Part shown: piece after piece, positions 23,109 to 33,854 of the stretch
Layout of the letters: every line of letters starts with the position of its first letter
Numbering within the stretch: position 1 is the stretch's first letter
Source of the DNA: Plantago major
Taxonomy: Eukaryota > Streptophyta > Magnoliopsida > Lamiales > Plantaginaceae
NCBI GenBank assembly: GCA_026545765.1
Contig: CM048842.1
Span: forward strand, 46,943,431-47,007,430
Reading direction: 5' to 3'
DNA: 64,000 nucleotides
Position numbers and translations under genes: made by a program
Notes under the pieces: model-generated
What the model was told of the DNA's origin: nothing
The model's input: the letters and a program-made list of their open reading frames with translations, nothing else
Databases searched by the model: none

Positions 23109-24979
23109 ATGGCTTCCAAGAACACCTCTACCCAGAAATCCCAAACCTCCACTGGTACTGCTGAAAAGCAAGCACCAGAGTTGGTTATTATTAACAACCG
23201 ACTAGTTGGAAATTTTAATCCTGACCATTGGACTTCAAATCACAGGATGATTTGGGGTGGTGCCATGGTTGAGGAGTACCTTACGGCGGTAATAGAAAAC
23301 CAAGCCGACAGAAAGCTGATACTTGACATGCTTGAAAAGGCAAAAATCAAGGGCTTTCTATCTGCTCGTCCTAGTGGAATTTCTTCACTAGATGTGTTGG
23401 AATTCTACAACAACTCCAGGATAATTTCCTGTGTTTTTGATGGCACTGAACAAGTGTATCAAAACTTCAGTCTAAGGAAAGGAAATCCTTTTGGACTTGA
23501 AGAGTTTCTGCGATCTATTTGAACTCCAGAATCTTGGAAAGGATTCTGAGATTAACACCAAGGACGATGATCTCCTTGAAGGTGTTAAACAGCTTTACAG
23601 TGACGTGTGTGATCTTGAAAAATCAGATACACCCACTGAGTTCAAACTCGCTGACATCCGAACCAGACATCTGATGGTTCACTGGGATGTATTGGCATGT
23701 ATCCTTCACAGATGCTTTGACGGTCTGCAGGGAGGTGCTGACCAAATAAGCATAGAACGGTGGATGATGATGTTCTTACTGAATCATCAAAGGCTGGAAA
23801 ACTCCTTCAACTGGAGAAAGTACGCCTTCATGAAATTTGTGAAGAAGGTACAAGGCTTCGAGCCTAAGCTTGCCAAAGGATTAGCTGAGCCCAAGGCCAC
23901 AGTAAACTATGGTCTGAAAATATGCTTCTTGCTGGAAAAGCTTGGCATAGAGCTCAGAGACTCAGAAATAGCTACAACAATCTGCTCTACAAGTATGAGC
24001 ATACAAACATGATGAAAAAGATTGCTGGGTCTCAGAAACGTTCAAAGAAGCGCAAGTCTGAAAAGATATCTGAAGATAAGGTTGCGACCAAGAAGCCCAG
24101 AACTTCAAGAAAGAAGTCTGCTGGCAAGAAAGAAGACACACCCACTAAGGTTGTCGAATCCCAGATATCTGCCAGCCTTGCTGATGAACTAATAAATGCT
24201 GCCAAGATAGGTGAACAGCACCAAGCCCCAACTGCAGAAATAGCAGGTGTATTATTAGACCAATCGTTACGATCGATGAGAGCTCAGAAGATGAAGATGA
24301 TGATTTAGTCATCTCTCAGGTCGTACAGAAAGCAAAAAGGGCTAAGGTTACTGAACAAGTAACTGGTGTTAAGGTATCTAACGATGAACCTACACCACAG
24401 GTTGATGAACCTATAACAAAGTTTGTTGGTGTTAAGGTATCTGAAGAAGAACCTACACCACAGGTTGCTGAGCCTATAGCAAAGGTTGTTTGTGCAACAA
24501 CATCATCAGGGAATGTTTCTTATGCTCAACTTCAAGAAGCCCTGATGAGTGGTAATTTAATACTGGCTGATGATGATGGAAAAGCCATATCTAAAAGTCT
24601 GGAAGAACACCCCTCTGACCAATCCTCTGCTTCCAGACAACCACAACAACCGCAACGCCAACAACCACAACAACCACAACGACAACAACCACAACAGCCA
24701 CAAATGGTTGACGAAATGGTAGATGAACTACATTTCGATCTTCAAGCATTTCATCAAGCTGAAGAAAATCCTGCAAGAGAGCAGGTTCACCAACTCAATG
24801 AGAGGGATCAAACTGAGACACCTACTCAGGATGATCAACCAGGGGAGGCAACTGAGTTACAAACTCAGGAAAGGTGTGAAGTACCAGAAACTTCATTCAA
24901 AGAAATTACACTGGAACAAGACGACCAATGTATAGAGAGGTCACGAGTTCCAGAGACCATTCAGCCTGAAACTTCTCAG

Positions 24980-25063
24980 GTATATGATTGGTTTAACTCT
25001 CATCTTGTGAAACTTCTTATATAATTATAAATCTTGTTAATCATAAGAATTTCTTTGTTACAG
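24980..25063 (+). other. Predicted aORF intron 1 of B (84 bp)
   Basis: CAG/GTATAT ... TTTGTTACAG/GCT, with in-frame stops inside and phase 0 in sister E (45080-45161, 82 bp). Confidence 0.75.
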
Positions 25064-25171
25064 GCTGAGTTAGAAACGCTGAATCAAGAGGAAGCTGAAA
25101 AGCTTGCCTCAGATACTGAAAAAGAGGTTCCTTCAACCTCATCTCTTAAGACATCTGAGCCTGTGCCACAG

Positions 25172-25245
25172 GTAAATGATTCTAAAAGAGAAGTATCTTT
25201 CAGTAAATTGCTTACAAGCTAATTCATGATAAATGTTTCTAACAG
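25172..25245 (+). other. Predicted aORF intron 2 of B (74 bp)
   Basis: CAG/GTAAAT ... TTTCTAACAG/GCT, phase 0, with a CTAAT branch-like site. E: 44896-44971. In D the acceptor AG has become AT (near 57468), so D could not splice here. Confidence 0.75.
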
Positions 25246-25347
25246 GCTCCAACTGAGATGGAAGAAGATAAGGCAGAAATAGCAAAGCCAAACACAGAGA
25301 CCAACAAAGTCTCTGAAGAATACAACACTGAGCCTTCTAACTTGAAG

Positions 25348-25432
25348 GTATATGACAATTCAAGTGTCAAGTATTCTGTGTCCTGGGTTATCACTTATCT
25401 CTTCTAAACAATGCAATATTTTCTACTCACAG
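25348..25432 (+). other. Predicted aORF intron 3 of B (85 bp)
   Basis: AAG/GTATAT ... TACTCACAG/GCT, phase 0, T-rich before the acceptor. E: 44710-44793. Both borders are kept in D. Confidence 0.75.
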
Positions 25433-25591
25433 GCTCAAACAGAAGTAGAAGTAGAAATGCAAGGGGATACAGTTGCGACCCCCCCTGCATCAAAGGAAAC
25501 TGATGAAGCCCCCAAGGCTACATCACCTGAAAGAAATCCAGAAACTGAACAAGTTTCTGAGAAAATTGAATCTGAGCTTCCACTTAAGGAA

Positions 25592-25680
25592 GTAAGCAGC
25601 AAAACTCAGATTTCATTAAGCATAGTCATGCACAATTTCTTTCAAAAACTGTTTCCTAATAAGTATTGTATTTCTCTCAG
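25592..25680 (+). other. Predicted aORF intron 4 of B (89 bp)
   Basis: GAA/GTAAGC ... TTTCTCTCAG/GAT, phase 0. E: 44469-44556. Both borders are kept in D. Confidence 0.75.
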
Positions 25681-25797
25681 GATCAAGAAAGAAAGGTTGC
25701 TGAGGACCAGACTTCACAGTCTCCACCGCACAACATGATATATGAGACACCAATTGTCTCAGTAGTTCAAGTCTCTGAGCCTGCAGTACTTACTCAG

Positions 25798-25875
25798 GTA
25801 AACCAGAAACTAAACTACAATCACACTCAGATATCACCCAAAGTTTTGAAACTTATTCAAAGCTCTTTCTTTCAG
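25798..25875 (+). other. Predicted aORF intron 5 of B (78 bp), stop-free
   Basis: CAG/GTAAAC ... TTTCTTTCAG/GCT. It is exactly 78 bp in B and E (44274-44351) and is open in frame (26 codons) in B, D and E. It may therefore be an optional, exitron-like intron or ordinary coding sequence. Confidence 0.55.
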
Positions 25876-28693
25876 GCTCAAACAGGTGCAAAGCAGGTAA
25901 CCATTGATGATAAAATGGACCTCCTACACTTCTTCAAGACTCACACCCTGCCCAAGCATATTCAGTGCTTCAAAAAATGGCAGAGGTTAAGGTGCTCTGA
26001 TCTCTCTGAAATATTGAGAATCACAGATCAACCTATCAGACGAGCACGAGCTCTTGATTTGGAGACGTACATCCATGATATGTTCCCTACGGAACAATAC
26101 ACAGTTGCGACACTGTTGCATAAGGATTTCTTCAAAGAAGTGGCGCATCGGTTGACACAAGCCTTTGAACAGGCGGATGGTCAGACAAGATTACAGATGG
26201 CATTAAAGCCAGTTCTGCCCCAGACTCTGCAATTCTTACCTTCTGAACAAGAAGAAGTAAATGGGCAGAAGATCACTTTACCAGAAGTGATTAATCTTGT
26301 GTCTGAAGAAGACGAGGAGGAAGAAATAAACGAAAATGAATTTGATGAACCTCCCACTAACCATCACAAGGATGATGATAAAAAGGATGATGATGATGCC
26401 CCTACACCAGGGACATGAGGAATTTCACAGAAACATATTGCCTCAACTGCTGAAAATCAAACTGAGAGGAAAACACAGAAATCTCCGTCTTCATCTCCTC
26501 AGAAATCCACTCATCCATCTTCTCACCAACTTCCAGATACTACTGAACAAGTAGTTGAGCTTTCTGCCGAAATTAATCAGAAGATCTTGAACTCTCAAGA
26601 CAGAACTGCTCAACTCAGACAACTGTTGGAAGAAAAACAACAGCTCCATCTTCAACTGGAAGATCAAATTGCTCAATCCAGAGACAAGCTTGTTCAACTT
26701 GAAGATCAATATCTCGAAGAGATTAATGCTTACTCTGCGGTTGAAGAACTAAAGGATGCTGTTAATGCTAAACGACAAAAACTCGATACTGAACAAGTAT
26801 CTGAAGACAAGCATGATGCTAAGGCTGCATCATCTTCAAAAGATGTACCATCCTCCTCCCAAAAAGGGAAACAACCATTCTCTGAGAAGGTTGCTGGACT
26901 TGACACGATTGATGAAAATGTCCAAGAGGATGAAGATCACTGGGTGGACAACTCAGATGATGAAGAAGACAAAATGTTGGCAGAACACCGCAACGAAAAT
27001 CTGGCGGTTTCACACTTGAAAAGGAAGCTAATTGCTCCTAAGATCTTCACCAAGATGCCAAACATTCACTCCAATGAGTACATGAGCAGATACCAAGTTC
27101 TGGCTCAACTGAAAAAGGAGATGTCTCTTCAAAACCAAGAAGTACTTGCCTCCGTCCCATCTGAACTACAAAAGTTCACTGAGCTCTTCACTCAGAGAAC
27201 TACAAGTATAGTCATTGCTCAGAAGGATCTGGGAATGATTAGGGATGATGATGTCTCATTAGCTGAAAAAGCTTTCCAAGAGGCAAGTTACACTGCTGGA
27301 AAAGCAGATGCCATCTTAGGCCCACTGGCAGAGCTCACTGATAAGGACAATGGTCTTATCAAACAGAATCAGGAGCTTAAAGCCGAACTTCAGAAGTTGG
27401 TGACTGCCTACAATTATCTACAAGGGCACTTTGACTCTCTCTCTCTGATTCCTTCATGAGACTGAGTCAGCCAACAATGACTAAGGGGGAAAGGACATAC
27501 AAATCTGGACCTGGACCTCAAAGTCAGGGGGAATGGGAAGAAGGAGCAGAAATGAAAAAGAAATCTGGAGCTGGTACTCAGAAAGGAAGTAGATCAAAGA
27601 AAACTTCCCAGCCACCACTCAGAATACAAGAACCCTCCTCAAGCCAAGCTGCTTCCCAGAAACCCACTGAAGGCACTTCAATGACAACAAGGGCAAGGGC
27701 ACAGAAACCTCCAAGGAGTTCCAAGGCTCCAAGGAGAAGACAAGTCAAAGGGGTTGATATCTCTTCTGAAGAAGAAGAAGAAGAAGGACAAATAATCAAA
27801 CCCCTGGGCAATGAAGAAGGCTGTAAACCTCTCACAAGAACTACTCTTGATGATGATGAGGAATCTGATGAAGATGAAGCTCCTCTTCACAGAAAAAGGA
27901 AATTGGAAAGTCTAACTGAGCCCATAGCTGCAAAGCCACTAGCAGCTAAAACACCCTCTGGAAATACCAAGTCTATCCAGGGAGGTGATTCTTCAAACAA
28001 CCCCAAGGAGAATTCTAGACAGAGAAGGAACAGATTAAGAGCTGAACAGAAACAAAGTCAACTTCCACTCAGGACAGAAGAAGCCAAGATTGAGTATGTG
28101 AAGTATGACAACAGTTCCTCTGTCTACAGATGCATAAATCAGAAGAATGGCTATTGGATTCTGGAACTGAGACACTTACTTGTAAATTCAAGATTTCCAG
28201 AACCCATCCATAAACATCTCATGGCATGGAGAAAAGACAAGCCAACCTTAATCAACCCCAATCACATCAAAGCATGGTTGGATTTTGAAGTTGTCAAGAG
28301 AACTGAAGCCATGAAGAAGGACCTCTCTGATGAATGTCCATATGGAAAGCCAGATGATGTGCACAAAATTCTAAACATCACAGGAACAGGCACAAAGCAA
28401 AACTTGTTGTGGAACCCTACGAGTCATTCTATCTGACAGAAGATCAATACAAGGGTGACATCAGATATCTGAAGATTATCTACGATTACTTCAAACTCTC
28501 AGATATCAGAATAGAGCATGCCTGGAAGTGGGGAAAGTATCTGTGGGTTAAGCACTTTGTCAAGAAAAATCCTACCAAGACCTACAAAGAAGTCTGTGGA
28601 TTTGCCAGAGACACAGAGATGCTTGTCAGAACTCTTCTATATGATTATTCTGATGACATCAAAAGGTTTGGAGATAGGAAGTTTGCAGACTAA

Positions 28694-29059
28694 TCCACAG
28701 AGATACTGAAGACTTGAAGACTAGTAATTAGGATGTTACTTGGAGCTTGGTTACTCCTGTTGTCCTGATTAACTATGTAATTTTTGTTGTATTTTTGCTG
28801 ACTAAGCTCAAATGTTTTATGATTAAAGTTATCTGTATTCTTCATTGTAATTTATCTGATGAACTTACTCTCAGATATTATGCTATAAAAGATAACTTGT
28901 CAGCAAAGATCACACCTTGTGATTTGGTTGATGTTTACTTTCTGCACTTAATTAAATGACTTGAAAATCATAAGAAATGATTAAGTGATGGATTGTTCAC
29001 ACTCCCAGATTTGTAATAAGACAGATAGTCATCGTTGACTGATCAAAAAGGGGGAAATT
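28694..29059 (+). other. aORF 3' untranslated region and polypurine tract of B
   Basis: AT-rich, no gene seen. The purine run AAAAAGGGGGAAA at 29045-29057 precedes the 3' LTR by two bases and should prime plus-strand DNA synthesis. Confidence 0.85.
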
Positions 29060-30850
29060 TGTTAGGAAATTTGTTAGATATTTTGTTAGAATTATTGTAT
29101 AAGTTTTGATCAGCAACATGATGACCTATCTTAGTTTCAGAAAGGTGATTAGTACTCTTGGTTCACTTGAACATTGTAAAAGAGGAAACCCACTTAGTAT
29201 GATAGTTTAGTAAATCTTGTATAGGATATTAGGCCTTTGAAATGTAATTTTTATTTTATGAAGAGAAGACCAAGAAGAAGACATCCAAGCAGCAGAAGTT
29301 CAACAACTTTGAAGACTTGAAGAAACTGCACAAGATTACTGAAAACAGCTTTTCAGAAACCTCCATCAGATATCTGAAGACACGAAGAGTTTCAAACAAA
29401 CTGTGTCACGAGAGATATCTGAGGAATAAAAGGTCAATCTGAAAACAAGGAAAGTGTCCACAGATATCTACACTCAGATACCTTGAGCCTTAACCACATT
29501 TCTGAAGAAGAAATATATATTGCAAACAAAGTTGTTTCAATACAAGTGGTATCTAAAGAATGAAGATAAGGACGTGCTAAGAATCAGAGATATCTGATCA
29601 AAGGAATCTCTATTACAAAGCATAGTTCCGTTGACACTACAGGACAAAGTATAGTACAATGCATTTAATGCACGGACAGAGATGTCTGAACAAAAGCAAC
29701 GGCTGTTTCTGAAAAAGAAGACAAGGCCTGCTACAGTACTATACACAGATATCAATAGTTTGAATTTGAGCCTAACGGATACTATTCAACGGCATTCAAA
29801 TTCATCTATAAATATCAACACTTAGAATGCTTGAGAACACACCTTGAACACACAACACAGAACCTCAGATATCTTATATTCTGATATACGATCTTACACT
29901 CTCAAAGCAAACTACTTATCCTCAAGCTTTCTGTTGCGACCAAAGCCTCATACTTAAGTAGGACTGAAGTTCTAAGTGTCCTGATCCTAAACAAGCAAAA
30001 CTATCTGTGAAGGAGTTGAATCAAAAGATCAACTATCTGAGATTCATTCTCTTGAACAGATAACATAAGACTTGGTCAAGAAATCGAACAAGATACCATA
30101 CGCTGAAAAGTGTATTAAGTATACTTGGTTCACTGAGAATTCTGATCAACTGAAAAGTTAATACAAGAATCTCATCTGACAAACTCAAACCTAAACCAAC
30201 ACCATAACTGGCGTGGAGTATAGAAAGTACTTAGTTAAATCAGGGAATAACTCCAAAGGTTAACAGGAGTAGAGGAAGTACTTGATTTTGGGAAAATCAG
30301 GGAATAACTCCAAGGTTAACGGAGTACAGGAAGTACTTGATTTGGGAAAACTAAGGAATAACTCCAAGGTTACTGAGTATAGGAAGTACTTAGCTTGGGA
30401 AGCTAGGGAATAACTCAAAGGTTTCTGAGTATAGGAAGTACTAGGCTGAAGAAGCCCGGGAACAACTCAGGGGGAACATTTGGTTGGGAACCATTTGTTT
30501 AAAGGAATCTTAGAATAGGATTTTTGTAAGGTGACCTCAATTATCTGTTCTAGTGGATTCTAGGTCTCAGGTAGACCGAAGTGGATTAGTTGGAGGATTA
30601 CGCCACCTCCAGATACCACTATACTTGCTGTGTTATTTACTTTCTGTATTTACATTTTCAGCAACACACACACACATTTTAACTGTTTCTACACTTATCT
30701 TTATTAAGTCTTCCGCGCTCTGAATCTAAGTATCAGATATCTTCACAGATATCTGAGAAATATTGTTTATCGACAAAAGTTTGAAAAAGACTATTCACCC
30801 CCCCCCCCCCCCCCCTCTAGTCTTTTAATTTGCCGTTATCTGGACCAACA
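29060..30850 (+). repeat. 3' LTR of element B
   Basis: 1791 bp. It differs from the 5' LTR by scattered substitutions and small indels, keeps TATAAATAT (29807-29815) and has 18 C in the terminal run (30798-30815) where the 5' LTR has 13. Confidence 0.95.
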
Positions 30851-30855
30851 TAAAG
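30851..30855. repeat. Target-site duplication of B, right (TAAAG)
   Basis: Exact copy of 14359-14363. Confidence 0.95.
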
Positions 30856-32430
30856 GTAGGACAATAGTTTGGCATATTCGAGGTTCGGAATACCATTGCA
30901 TATACCGAGAACTCAACATGCAATAAGCTCATGATTCATAGGCCACATGACTGCTCAAGGATGCTCGACTTATTATTTGGGATAAGGCTCTCATGATAAA
31001 CCGATATTGTTTGAAGCGACCGATAGGAGCTTGAAGGATGTGATGGCCTGTTCAGATGAGCCATTTGGTGGGAGTAGTGTGATTGTCTTCTGCGGGAACT
31101 TCCGACATATTTTGCCCGTTATTCCAGGAGAAATAGTTATAATATTGTGAATGCCTATATATGGTCCTCTAGGATATGACATGTTGTGAGGTACTTCAAT
31201 TGACAAAAAACATGAGATTGCAGGTAAATGGTCCATTTTATCTATATACCACATATACTTATATCATACTCCCTCCGTCCCGGGTTCATCTTCCTGCTGG
31301 CCCGGACATAAATGTTAAGAGAAAAATGAATAAAGTAGGAAAGATGGTGATAAAGTATGAAAAAGAGTGAATAAAGTATGTCAAATAGTGAATAAAGTAG
31401 GAGATATAGTGAAGAAAGTAAGAGAAAGGTTTTCCATTTAATGGATGTGATGTTGAAATTGAGACGTCCCAAAATGGAATGCGGGGAGTTGGTATCGAAG
31501 GGAGTATTTAACTTATCATTTTTTACGTCAAATTTAATCATATACAGTTTGGTTTATCATCTTTCGAAATTTAAGAGACGTAAGAATTTGCTGAGCGGAT
31601 AACACATGTCGCTGAGGGCATTGTCGCTGAACCTAATGATTGTGGGTTCATATCAAGATCCCCGAAGGTTTAGTTATTTGAGAAGTAAGTCATCAAATTC
31701 CAACCATTGTAGATAGTACACATCCTTCGTTGTTGTATCACTTAGGCGATCCATCATTTGACCTTGTATATTTCATCACCGGGATGTTCTTACACCTACA
31801 AATGAAATATTTGATGATATAAATCAATTTTTCATGTCGAAGATGTCCAGAGATAGCGTTGAATATTTGAGCGCATATAACATTACTAGGGAAGATAATT
31901 TTGAGAACGGTCTCGAACATGTTTTCACCGTAGAATTTTTCAACATCATTAATTGCTCTAAATTGCCTAACCATAGGATCATACTAAATGTTAGATGTAT
32001 GATAATGCTTCTGAGGAATATTGATCAGACTTTCGAGTCGTGCAATGGAACAAGGATCATAGTTACTAATCTTAGGAAGCATATTATCGAGGCAAAGATG
32101 ATATCTTGAATCAATGCATGCCAAAAGGTTTACATTCCGAGGATGATGATGAGCCATCCGGCTGGATGAAGTAATTCCCTATCAATTGATTGGAGACAGA
32201 TCCACATATTCGTCTGCTTTGCTATGACCATAAATAAGGGTAATTGACATTCTCTCTAACACGTCGACCTCTACCTCCGCTCACATGTATTCAACCATGA
32301 TCAGTTAAATGTTGCTCTTTATAAAGTTACTATCGTGAAGGGCTTGAACGTAGTAATTTACGACGTAGATGGTAATACATATGACACGACAACAAATGTA
32401 ATTTATAAAGAAGTGTTCGACAAGTTATGA
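30856..32430 (+). pseudogene. PIF1-type Helitron helicase, C-terminal part
   Basis: Continues the helicase interrupted by B. Blocks in order: ARLIIWDKA (Walker B with K for the catalytic E) near 30965-30995, a frame-shifted FGG region, EVLQLTKNMRLQ ending near 31202, and a probable intron from GTAAAT at 31203. After that intron come a well-kept stretch (FFNIINCSKLPNHRIIL ... MLLRNIDQTFESCNGTRIIV, 31936-32070) and the final YLRSHVFNHDQLNVALYK ... VIYKEVFDKL block, stop 32428-32430. These motifs follow the order of plant PIF1/Helitron helicases. Stops and frameshifts show it is dead. A Stowaway MITE lies in the presumed intron. Confidence 0.8.
31269..31504. mobile_element. Stowaway-like MITE (236 bp), TA target duplication
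   Basis: Begins CTCCCTCCGTCCCGG and ends ATCGAAGGGAG, flanked by TA at 31267-31268 and 31505-31506. Internal GACGTCCCAAAATGGAAT is typical of plant Stowaway elements. The right terminal repeat is diverged (CTCCCTTCGAT when reversed), so the insertion is old. It sits in the presumed helicase intron. Confidence 0.82.
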
Positions 32431-32634
32431 GTTGATTTTATCTTTTATGTGTATCTAATATATATGGTCTTGTTCAACTTCACTAATTTACAATATGCAC
32501 TTTTCTGATACAATGTTGAAGCAATTAGATTATGCATTTTATCACTTACAATTTTTATATGTATTTCAACTTCGACATGTTATTATATAAAAAATTTTAT
32601 TTATTATTTAAATTTGTTTTCCATGCCCAGTCGA

Positions 32635-33581
32635 TAGGGCTGAGCAACGGGCCATAACCGACCCGAAACCGAAAAAGACCGGCCCGACATTTTGTGTTTT
32701 CCTTAGCCCGAAAACCGAACCGAACTATGGTCGGTCCTGAACCGAACCGGAAAAAATCGGTTCGGTCTGGTTCAGGACCGAGCATAACCGATTTTAATTT
32801 TAAAAAATAAAATATTTCAAACAGCCAAATCAGAAATCAGAAAACATCACTTACATAACAGAAATCATAAATCAGAAGAATCTCTCAAACTTTCCATTTC
32901 GACTAGACCAAATCAGAAAACATCACTTACATAACAGAAATCTAAAATTTACAAATCTTGGGAAGTCGTGGTGGAGATCCGGCAGTCAGGCGGAGATGAG
33001 TCGAGCCGGCGACCCAAAACCAGGCGGAGATGCGGAGGATGGAGCAGAACTGAGCTGGGTGTGGAGGGAGGACGGAGCAGAGGGGGTGGAGGCAGTCGGC
33101 GGACGGCTCAGCAGAGGCAGAGCAGAGTGTGGAGGAGATGCGGAGGACGGAGCAGAGTGTGGACTGTGGAGGGAGGACGGAGTGGAGGCAGTCAGAAATT
33201 GGCTGAGCAGAGTGTGGACTGTGTGGAAGAGGTGGAGGTGGGCGGAGGTGGAGGACGGGCGGAGGTGGGCAGAGGTGTGGAGGAGAGGCGTGATTTGGAT
33301 TTTGGTGGCTGGATGAATTTGGGGCCTAGGGTTTTGGTCTTTTGGAGTATATGTTATAAGTAACTTTACTACTTTAGACTAGAATAGGTTAATTAATGTA
33401 TAAAACTCGGTTTTTTCGGTCGAGTCCGGTTTTTTTCGGTTTTGGACCGGCCCGGACCGAAAACCGAAAATTTTAAATTATCAGAACCGAGAACCGGACC
33501 GAATAGGTTTAGGTTCGGCTTGAAAATCGATTTTCGGTTTGGTCCGGTTTTTCGGTCCGGGTCATTTTATGCTGAGTCCTA
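32635..33581. mobile_element. hAT-like non-autonomous element (947 bp)
   Basis: Ends TAGGGCTGAGCA and, reversed, TAGGACTCAGCA (10 of 12 match), followed by subterminal CCGAACCGG-type repeats in inverted orientation on both sides (32645-32790 and 33410-33570). Flanking octamers CCAGTCGA (32627-32634) and CCCGTCAA (33582-33589) agree at 6 of 8, a decayed 8-bp hAT-type duplication. The middle (32960-33310) is a G-rich GGAGGACGGAG-type degenerate repeat. A 35-bp direct repeat (CCAAATCAGAAAACATCACT ...) occurs near 32825 and 32907. No transposase was found. Confidence 0.68.
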
Positions 33582-33611
33582 CCCGTCAAGTATCGACGGG
33601 CCATTAACTAG
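33582..33611 (+). other. Helitron 3' terminus: hairpin plus CTAG
   Basis: CCCGTCAAGTATCGACGGG forms a 6-bp stem, followed after seven bases by CTAG and then T, the standard Helitron 3' end (CTRR/T). The MITE immediately to the left interrupts the original 5' arm. Confidence 0.78.
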
Positions 33612-33854
33612 TATATAAACTAAGTTGAACTCATCACTAAATATAGCCAAATGTGATTTATGGAAGCATCTGATCTGATGCTGCAACATATTCTAAACCC
33701 TTTTCATATAGTAGCCTCAAGATATATGCAAAATCTTTGCCCATAAAAGGCAATATATTTTGCTTAAATGCTCCATAACCTTTATAAATCCATCCAGGAT
33801 GGGTTAATAAATAAACTTGCTTCTCCTTTTTGACCGATGAACACATAATATGCT

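Larger units (their letters stand above)
23109..28693 (+). pseudogene. aORF of element B: multi-exon accessory gene, broken
   Basis: Extra gene between pol and the 3' LTR. ATG 23109 (MASKNTSTQKSQ) and stop 28691-28693 are shared with E. Predicted exons: 23109-24979, 25064-25171, 25246-25347, 25433-25591, 25681-25797 and 25876-28693. Exon 1 encodes a roughly 270-residue globular domain (FNPDHWTSNHRMIWG ... HLMVHWDVLACIL), then a lysine-rich nuclear-signal-like stretch (KKRKSEK, KKPRTSRKK) and a Q/P-rich tract. Exons 2-5 are acidic repeats. Exon 6 holds a helical block, a coiled coil and a conserved C-terminal domain. Breaks: 2-bp loss near 23455, indel near 23955, TGA 26416-26418, CT expansion near 27433-27446, and an indel near 28395. 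No signal peptide or membrane segment was seen, so this is not a recognisable envelope. The domains were not recognised beyond a loose likeness to plant-transposon-associated proteins. Confidence 0.75.
14364..30850 (+). mobile_element. Complete Sirevirus-type copia element B (16,487 bp)
   Basis: A full-length plus-strand element with both LTRs (14364-16150, 29060-30850), primer site, gag, pol, hairpin array, intron-containing aORF and polypurine tract, flanked by the perfect duplication TAAAG. The Sirevirus call rests on gag/pol motifs of the SIRE/Maximus lineage, the two-base CT/AG spacing before a Met-tRNA primer site in sister copies, purine-rich repeats after RNase H and an extra 3' gene. 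At 16.5 kb it is longer than the usual 9-12 kb of the group, mostly because of the aORF. By eye about nine substitutions separate the first ~760 bp of its LTRs, so it is fairly young. It is no longer autonomous: gag, RNase H and aORF are broken. Confidence 0.93.
8116..33611 (+). mobile_element. Scrambled Helitron (RepHel/PIF1) relic, split by element B
   Basis: Degraded plus-strand pieces of a Helitron replicase/helicase are seen at 8195-9290, 11510-11890, 11950-13265, 13310-14358 and 30856-32430. The 3' terminus is recognisable: a hairpin (CCCGTC ... GACGGG, 33582-33600), then CTAG (33608-33611) followed by T, as expected for Helitron 3' ends. The 5' end (TC) was not found and may be hidden by element C or lie outside. 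Later inserts are a gypsy-LTR-like block (from 9295), element B, a Stowaway MITE and a hAT-like MITE. Several Helitron copies may be mixed here, because the fragment order does not follow the protein order. Confidence 0.72.

Noticed and set aside
24591..24776. Minus-strand frame with a poly-Val run
   Set aside because: Antisense of the CAA/CAG-type repeat that encodes the Q/P-rich tract of the aORF.
23109..28693. aORF as a retroviral envelope gene
   Set aside because: No signal peptide, transmembrane helix or cleavage-site pattern can be seen; basic nuclear-signal-like clusters argue for a nuclear or cytoplasmic protein. The name env-like was avoided.
32968..33363. Gly/Arg/Glu-rich frame of 131 codons
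   Set aside because: It lies wholly in the G-rich internal repeat of a non-autonomous hAT-like element, with no start context or homology.
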